Shown piece after piece: positions 1 to 5,455 of a stretch of 5,455 nucleotides of DNA (its first letter is position 1; every line of letters starts with the position of its first letter). Source of the DNA: Alphaproteobacteria bacterium (GTDB lineage: Bacteria > Pseudomonadota > Alphaproteobacteria > Rhizobiales > Hyphomicrobiaceae); the NCBI GenBank assembly GCA_024279745.1, contig JAJRRE010000133.1:1-5455 (forward strand), given 5' to 3'. Under the pieces are notes generated by a model. The model saw only the letters and a list, made by a program, of their open reading frames with translations. It searched no databases and was not told the origin of the DNA. Both the position numbers and the translations under genes were made by a program.

Positions 1-394
1 ACTTTAAGTTCGTTCGGTAAGTCTAAAAAGTTGGCTCACACCAGCCCCCTGCTGATGCGTTGAGTGCAGCTCTATGCAGTTCCGACTATTGGGGATGTTT
101 GTTTTCAGTTCGCTTTCGCTGGTGATGCGAATTCCACACAGACAGCATGGATGGCGAACCTTTTCGCAATGGCCCCAGCACTCAAAAGTGCTGGTTTTGC
201 TGAGCAGACCGTCTAATAGTGGTTAAACCACCGCATCTTGAAACCCTGCGTTGATGCAATAGCGACACAGTATCTTTTCTGCCCTTGACCAGAAGGGACC
301 AGTCGAAGCGAAGTTTTTCAAAAAATTTTCGGTGCGCGGCACAGCGCTGCAATACTGCGCCTGGCGATTTGCATAAGCACAGTCAATTGCGCAC
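1..394. other. Left intergenic region, no convincing gene
   Basis: No recognisable protein or RNA gene was found here. In frame 1 of the plus strand the first 20 codons are open up to a TGA at 61-63; this could be the C-terminal tail of a gene entering from the left, but the peptide is unrecognised. The same frame is open again from a GTG at 64 to a TAA at 214, without a ribosome binding site. A plus-strand terminator hairpin lies at 175-198, and a 13-bp palindrome (gtggttaaaccac) at 219-231. The stretch 230-394 shows only short A/T runs and small imperfect repeats. Confidence 0.5.
175..198 (+). terminator. Intrinsic terminator, plus strand
   Basis: A perfect 8-bp stem, CCAGCACT with AGTGCTGG, encloses the 4-nt loop CAAA and is followed directly by TTTT. 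The reverse strand has no U-run after the stem, so the direction is plus. No gene inside the window obviously feeds it. It probably ends a transcript that enters from the left edge, or a small RNA in the first 200 bases. The U-tract is short, so efficiency is uncertain. Confidence 0.6.
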
Positions 395-429
395 AAAAAA
401 ACCGGCTTCACGCGTCAGTGAAACCGGCT
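395..429 (-). terminator. Intrinsic terminator of the response regulator gene
   Basis: Read on the minus strand, AGCCGGTTTCAC pairs with GTGAAGCCGGTT over 12 bp (two G-U wobbles) around a 6-nt loop (TGACGC). The 3' arm runs into a T-tract of seven bases (plus-strand A-run 395-401). It starts 28 bp beyond the stop codon of the regulator gene, the right place and direction to end that transcript. Confidence 0.85.
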
Positions 430-457
430 CAATTCGATTTGCCGCTATCGGTCTGCG

Positions 458-1144
458 TCAGCCCGCCTGCTCAAGATTAACTTCACTGATGCGGTATCCG
501 GCACCGCGAACCGTATGGATGCACAAATTAGGATGCGCGGCTTTCTTGCGGATCCGGTGCACATAAATCTGGATTGCGGCCGGTCCTGCTTCATCATCGA
601 ACGAATAGATGCGCGAGGCGATGAACGCCTTGGAGACCGTTGCGCCTTTATTGCGCAGCAGAACTTCAAGCACTGTGCGTTCGCGCGGCGTCATATCCAA
701 TTCGCGCCCGTCAAGCGTCACCACCCGCGTCATCTGATTGAGTTTGAGCGGCCCGCATTCCAGCGCGCTCATGTCCTTTTTTGTAGACTCGGTTTTGACC
801 CTGGTGCTCAGCCGAAGACGCAGCTCACGCGGCTGAATGGGTTTCAAGATAAAATCATGGGCGCCGTAATCCATCGCCGCCGTGATCATATCAACCCCCG
901 AATTACTGGCTAAAACCAGCATCCACAAATCCTTGCAATGGATTTGCAAAGTGCGCAATGTCGATAGAATATCCCCATTGCGCATATCAAGATCAACAAT
1001 AACAATATCAAAGTTCTCGAACTTCAATGCATCAACCGCATCATTAATGCTTCGAACGCAATCGACGGTGAAATCCATATCCCGAAGCGCAATCCCAAGT
1101 ATTGCCTGGAGTTGTAGACTGTCTTCTAATAGCAGCGCGCGCAT
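458..1144 (-). CDS. OmpR-family response regulator (receiver + winged helix)
   Basis: 228-aa DNA-binding response regulator, expected to be cytoplasmic and controlled by phosphorylation from a sensor kinase. The N-terminal receiver (about 1-115) shows the acidic pair E7/D8, the likely phospho-acceptor D51 (in IVDLDM) and the conserved K101 (in ILKP). The C-terminal winged helix (about 128-220) has the OmpR/PhoB-type features DMTPRERTVLEVLL, the recognition-helix region IQIYVHRIRKKA and the final VRGAGYRI. The receiver is atypical: A79 occupies the usual Thr/Ser switch position, 22 residues before K101, and the Pro and Gly normally found after the phospho-Asp are R55 and I59. The ATG is preceded by AAAGG with 8 nt spacing and gives a normal receiver start (MRALLLEDS). 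No histidine kinase is adjacent within the window, so it is an orphan here. It is shorter in motif match than CtrA and does not look like CtrA; the target genes are unknown. Confidence 0.93.
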   Translation of the reverse strand: MRALLLEDSLQLQAILGIALRDMDFTVDCVRSINDAVDALKFENFDIVIVDLDMRNGDILSTLRTLQIHCKDLWMLVLASNSGVDMITAAMDYGAHDFILKPIQPRELRLRLSTRVKTESTKKDMSALECGPLKLNQMTRVVTLDGRELDMTPRERTVLEVLLRNKGATVSKAFIASRIYSFDDEAGPAAIQIYVHRIRKKAAHPNLCIHTVRGAGYRISEVNLEQAG

Positions 1145-1237
1145 TATCTGTGCCTTTGTTGTGACTCTTATGATCCTATCCGCAAATCATTCACGGCCAA
1201 CATGCAAGACAGACTAAGTAATAGTTCGAAATGTACC

Positions 1238-1267
1238 AATATAGAAAGGAAACAACTTTCCTAACAA
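1238..1267 (-). promoter_or_regulatory. Candidate sigma70-type promoter of the response regulator
   Basis: On the minus strand a -35-like TTGTTA (1267-1262) and a -10-like TATATT (1243-1238) are separated by 18 bp. This would place the transcription start near 1231 and give a leader of about 85-90 nt before the ATG at 1144. The match is by eye and the AT-rich context raises the chance of a false hit, but it is the best -35/-10 pair I found in this spacer. Confidence 0.5.
1247..1262. promoter_or_regulatory. Operator-like inverted repeat within the promoter spacer
   Basis: AGGAAA-caac-TTTCCT is a perfect 6-4-6 inverted repeat. It lies almost exactly between the proposed -35 and -10 boxes of the regulator promoter, a position where a bound protein would block RNA polymerase or remodel the spacer. 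The binding protein is unknown; autoregulation or a separate repressor are both possible. Confidence 0.4.
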
Positions 1268-1299
1268 TGATGTGAACTGGAATGATAACAGCTGCGAAA

Positions 1300-1321
1300 C
1301 TTTCTAATTGCTTTCTAAAAG
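1300..1321. repeat. Two abutting 11-bp direct repeats, likely OmpR-type binding site
   Basis: CTTTCTAATTG (1300-1310) is followed without a gap by CTTTCTAAAAG (1311-1321); 9 of 11 positions agree, including the first eight. Tandem half-sites with 11-bp spacing are the usual DNA target of OmpR/PhoB-family dimers. The site lies 33 bp upstream of the proposed -35 box of the response regulator gene, where an autoregulatory activator could bind. That the encoded regulator binds here is inference. Confidence 0.45.
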
Positions 1322-1405
1322 CGATTCGAAAAACTTAGCCTGCGCAATTATTCTAAATCGCAGGAATTTTCTAATTTTGATTGATTACGCAAACGATAAA
1401 GACGC

Positions 1406-1444
1406 ACAAACAACACCGGCCCGCAAAATAATCTTGCGAGCCGG
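1406..1444 (-). terminator. Probable intrinsic terminator of clpB
   Basis: On the minus strand CCGGCTCGCAA pairs with TTGCGGGCCGG over 11 bp (one G-U wobble) around a 7-nt loop, then runs into TGTTGTTTGTG. The T-tract is interrupted, so the terminator may be moderate in strength. It begins 77 bp past the clpB stop codon. The plus-strand side has no U-run after the stem. Confidence 0.7.
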
Positions 1445-1521
1445 CTTATACCCAACTTGTTCTTAAGCGATCAGCTGCAATCAATATTCAACCACCACAA
1501 CACTGAACTTGTGGCTTTAGC

Positions 1522-4149
<2,628 letters not shown>

Positions 4150-4157
4150 GACTTTAG

Positions 4158-4164
4158 TCCCTTC
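4158..4164 (-). promoter_or_regulatory. Ribosome binding site deciding the clpB start
   Basis: GAAGGGA on the minus strand lies 8 nt before the ATG at 4149. It supports this start over the in-frame ATG at 4263, which would extend the protein by 38 residues that do not resemble a Clp N-domain. Confidence 0.8.
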
Positions 4165-4250
4165 TCGGCGCGCACATCCCGCCTCGCTAACTCTCGATAA
4201 ATGAGCACGAAATATGCGCCTGATTTCAGGTTGCTGTGTATCGTTTAGGT

Positions 4251-4265
4251 TTATGTTGTACATAA
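4251..4265. promoter_or_regulatory. Operator-like palindrome upstream of clpB
   Basis: TTATGT-tgt-ACATAA is a perfect 6-3-6 inverted repeat about 100 bp upstream of the clpB start codon and about 190 bp upstream of the MOSC start. Its size and symmetry fit a binding site for a dimeric helix-turn-helix regulator. It does not match the CIRCE/HrcA element. The binding protein and regulated gene are unknown. Confidence 0.35.
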
Positions 4266-4340
4266 GCCGCCCGCTGGCCCTTATCCGGCGCCGGCAAGCC
4301 TTGGCTCACACCACAAGATATAGTATTGCGGCATTGCAAC

Positions 4341-4376
4341 AAAAAGGGGGAAGCGGGCCAGGATCTCTCTTTTTTT
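4341..4376 (+). terminator. Hairpin with U-run in the MOSC gene leader (terminator-like)
   Basis: On the plus strand AAAAAGGGGGA (4341-4351) can pair with TCTCTCTTTTT (4364-4374) over 11 bp including two G-U pairs, around a 12-nt loop, and a run of seven T ends at 4376. The minus strand pairs worse, with two A-C mismatches. No plus-strand gene lies just upstream, so it could end a short RNA made opposite the clpB leader, act in the leader of the MOSC gene, or be fortuitous. Confidence 0.3.
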
Positions 4377-4440
4377 GCCGAAAACTCGCAAAAGCCGCGA
4401 AACGTTAATAGCCCGTTTCTACCATTTACAGCAGATAGCT

Positions 4441-4446
4441 GAAGGA
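4441..4446 (+). promoter_or_regulatory. Ribosome binding site of the MOSC gene
   Basis: GAAGGA lies 10 nt before the GTG at 4457. The alternative in-frame ATG at 4472 has no purine-rich site at a usable distance, so this site favours the GTG start despite the slightly long spacing. Confidence 0.55.
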
Positions 4447-4456
4447 CCTTGATCCC

Positions 4457-5257
4457 GTGACCCCGACAGATATGACCCAGACCGACACGGTCCAGACCGA
4501 CACACCCCAAATCGCTTCGATCTACCGCTATCCGGTCAAGGGCCTGACGCCCGAACGGTTGGACGCCGTTACTTTGCGGCCAGGCGAAACCGTGCCCTAT
4601 GACCGCGCATTCGCCATTGAGAACGGTCCTGGGCGATTCGATCCTGAAAACCCGGCGCATTTGCCGAAGATCAATTTTCTCATGCTGATGCGCGACGAGC
4701 GGCTGGCGATGCTTGAAACGAAATTCGATGACGACAGCAAAACCCTGACCATCAAGCGTGATGGCAAGCAGGTCGCACGCGGCGCCCTCGACACGCCCAT
4801 TGGCCGGCAAATGATCGAGCAGTTCGTGGCCGCCTTCATGTCCGAAGAACTGCGCGGGGCGCCGCGGATCGTGCAAGCGCCTGGCCACTCGTTTTCCGAC
4901 AAACGAGAACACTGCATCCATCTGGTCAATCTGGCGAGCATCGCCGAACTGGAACGTGCCGGCGGCAAACAAATCGATCCGCTACGTTTTCGCGCCAATC
5001 TATATATCGAAGGCGCACGCGCCTGGACCGAGTTCGACTGGGTCGACAAAAAACTGCAGATCGGCGCTGCCACGTTGAACGTCTTTGCGCGCACCCAGCG
5101 TTGCCCGGCCACCAATGTCGATCCAGCCACGGGGACGCGCGATATGTCAATCCCAGCATTGCTGGAGCGCAATTGGGGCCATGCGGATTTCGGCATTTAT
5201 GCTATGGTCGAAGCGGGCGGCGAGATTACACCGGGCGCGACGATCCAGATCACATAA
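4457..5257 (+). CDS. MOSC-domain protein with N-terminal beta-barrel (YcbX/mARC-like)
   Basis: 266-aa protein of the MOSC superfamily, whose members bind or transfer the sulfurated molybdenum cofactor; relatives YcbX and mARC reduce N-hydroxylated compounds. The N-terminal MOSC_N beta-barrel (about 18-110) opens with IASIYRYPVKGL, a typical start. The C-terminal MOSC domain (about 130-265) contains FSDKREHCIHLVNLASIAEL (145-164), DPLRFRANLYIEG (174-186) and RTQRCPATNVDPATGTRD (212-229), with C216 as the expected cofactor-ligating cysteine. It lacks the C-terminal [2Fe-2S] ferredoxin domain of YcbX and the N-terminal membrane anchor of mARC, so a separate electron donor would be needed if it is a reductase. 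The GTG start is supported by GAAGGA at 4441-4446; the ATG at 4472 is an alternative that removes only five residues. The first 16 residues are a low-complexity Thr/Asp segment. It is transcribed away from clpB. Substrate unknown. Confidence 0.88.
   Translation: MTPTDMTQTDTVQTDTPQIASIYRYPVKGLTPERLDAVTLRPGETVPYDRAFAIENGPGRFDPENPAHLPKINFLMLMRDERLAMLETKFDDDSKTLTIKRDGKQVARGALDTPIGRQMIEQFVAAFMSEELRGAPRIVQAPGHSFSDKREHCIHLVNLASIAELERAGGKQIDPLRFRANLYIEGARAWTEFDWVDKKLQIGAATLNVFARTQRCPATNVDPATGTRDMSIPALLERNWGHADFGIYAMVEAGGEITPGATIQIT
4460..4504 (+). repeat. 15-bp period repeat at the MOSC N-terminus
   Basis: Three 15-bp units encode TPTDM, TQTDT and VQTDT. The last two units share the 12-mer CCAGACCGACAC at 4477-4488 and 4492-4503; the first is diverged. 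The segment precedes the folded domain and is probably a disordered tail produced by short tandem duplication. Confidence 0.6.
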
Positions 5258-5455
5258 TTTTCACGCTAGTCATAGCCGCGACTATCGCAATCATCTTGTT
5301 GGCGCAATTGCTCTTAAAATGCGCTGTTTGCTAAGATGCGTTGTGTCCCGTCTGTCGCCTGCCAATTTAAATTGGTTCGCATCTGTCTTTCAACGCTGCA
5401 TCGCCCCTGGCGGATCGGCCGGCCATGGGATGGCTTCATGAAATTGCACTGGCCT
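5258..5455. other. Right-end region downstream of the MOSC gene
   Basis: No certain gene. A hydrophobic stretch is open in the -1 frame relative to the MOSC gene up to a TAA at 5332. No clear terminator for the MOSC gene is visible; only weak inverted repeats such as TAGTC/GACTA (5266-5285 region) occur. A perfect 14-bp palindrome lies at 5362-5375. At the edge, ATGs at 5425 (MGWLHEIALA...) and 5438 (MKLHWP...) are both open to the window end and might start a plus-strand gene, but ten or fewer codons are visible. Confidence 0.4.
5362..5375. promoter_or_regulatory. Perfect 14-bp palindrome, possible operator
   Basis: CCAATTTAAATTGG is fully symmetric without a spacer, in a non-coding AT-rich patch 50-63 bp upstream of the possible ATG at 5425. 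Its position and symmetry fit an operator for a gene starting at the right edge, but no regulator can be named. Confidence 0.35.

Larger units (their letters stand above)
1145..1405. other. AT-rich regulatory spacer between regulator gene and clpB terminator
   Basis: No gene is supported here. The stretch is visibly richer in A/T than the flanking genes. It holds a promoter candidate for the response regulator, an inverted repeat inside that promoter, tandem 11-bp direct repeats, further TTCTAA motifs (1351-1356 and 1369-1374), and a GC-rich inverted repeat CCTGCG/CGCAGG at 1339-1364 around a 14-nt AT-rich centre. Two copies of the palindrome TTCGAA occur at 1225 and 1325. Confidence 0.6.
4165..4440. 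other. Divergent promoter region between clpB and the MOSC gene
   Basis: The 307-bp gap between the two divergent start codons (4150-4456) must hold the promoters of both genes. By eye I could not assign a convincing -35/-10 pair to either gene, nor a heat-shock sigma-factor promoter or CIRCE element to clpB. It does contain a perfect palindrome (4251-4265) and a plus-strand hairpin with a T-run (4341-4376). Confidence 0.5.

Noticed and set aside
31..43. 13-bp word TTGGCTCACACCA repeated at 31-43 and 4301-4313, both non-coding
   Set aside because: A single 13-bp match in a window of this size is expected by chance at an appreciable rate, and the flanks do not agree.
219..231. GTGGTTAAACCAC palindrome as an RNA hairpin
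   Set aside because: The loop would be a single base, too tight to fold as RNA; it could only be a DNA site, with no nearby promoter to support that.
223..411. Minus-strand 62-codon reading frame after the response regulator gene
   Set aside because: It starts with a GTG inside the regulator's terminator hairpin, has no ribosome binding site, and its peptide has no recognisable family features.
458..1144. Identification of the response regulator as CtrA
   Set aside because: It shares only general OmpR-family features; the receiver motifs and the winged-helix sequence differ from the very conserved CtrA sequence.
4150..4263. 38-residue N-terminal extension of ClpB from the in-frame ATG at 4263
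   Set aside because: The extension does not resemble a Clp N-domain, the family protein begins at MNFDTYTDRA, and GAAGGGA sits 8 nt before the ATG at 4149.
4226..4972. Long minus-strand frame of 248 codons opposite the MOSC gene
   Set aside because: The plus-strand frame has clear MOSC_N and MOSC motifs including the conserved Cys; the minus-strand peptide is an antisense shadow.

Overview
The window looks like a chromosomal segment of an alphaproteobacterium, probably Hyphomicrobiales/Rhizobiales-like. This rests mainly on the ClpB protein, whose N-terminus (MNFDTYTDRAKGFIQSAQ...) and Gly/Ala-rich insert after the middle domain match the alphaproteobacterial type from memory. GC-rich third codon positions in the genes and AT-richer spacers fit this. 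No mobile element, CRISPR array, tRNA or rRNA could be seen.

Layout, left to right. Positions 1-394 hold no convincing gene, but contain a plus-strand hairpin terminator (175-198) that probably ends a transcript entering from the left. Positions 458-1144 (minus) encode an OmpR-family response regulator with its own intrinsic terminator (395-429). Upstream of it is an AT-rich 377-bp spacer with a plausible sigma70-type promoter (1238-1267). A perfect inverted repeat sits in the promoter spacer, and two abutting 11-bp direct repeats lie further upstream; these resemble binding sites for OmpR-type regulators. Positions 1522-4149 (minus) encode the disaggregase ClpB, followed by a hairpin terminator (1406-1444). 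A 307-bp divergent spacer (4150-4456) separates clpB from a plus-strand MOSC-domain protein (4457-5257). The last 198 bp contain a perfect 14-bp palindrome and possibly the start of another plus-strand gene.

The three genes do not form a pathway. The regulator and clpB share a strand but have separate terminators and a long gap, so each is probably its own unit. ClpB is a general proteostasis factor. The MOSC protein is a likely molybdenum-cofactor sulfur-carrier or oxidoreductase-type protein. The regulator has no partner kinase in view.

I found no clear new multi-gene system. The points most worth a second look are the regulator's atypical receiver, the tandem repeats and promoter palindrome in front of it, palindromes in the clpB leader and at the right end, and a hydrophobic 26-codon stretch in the -1 frame directly after the MOSC stop codon.
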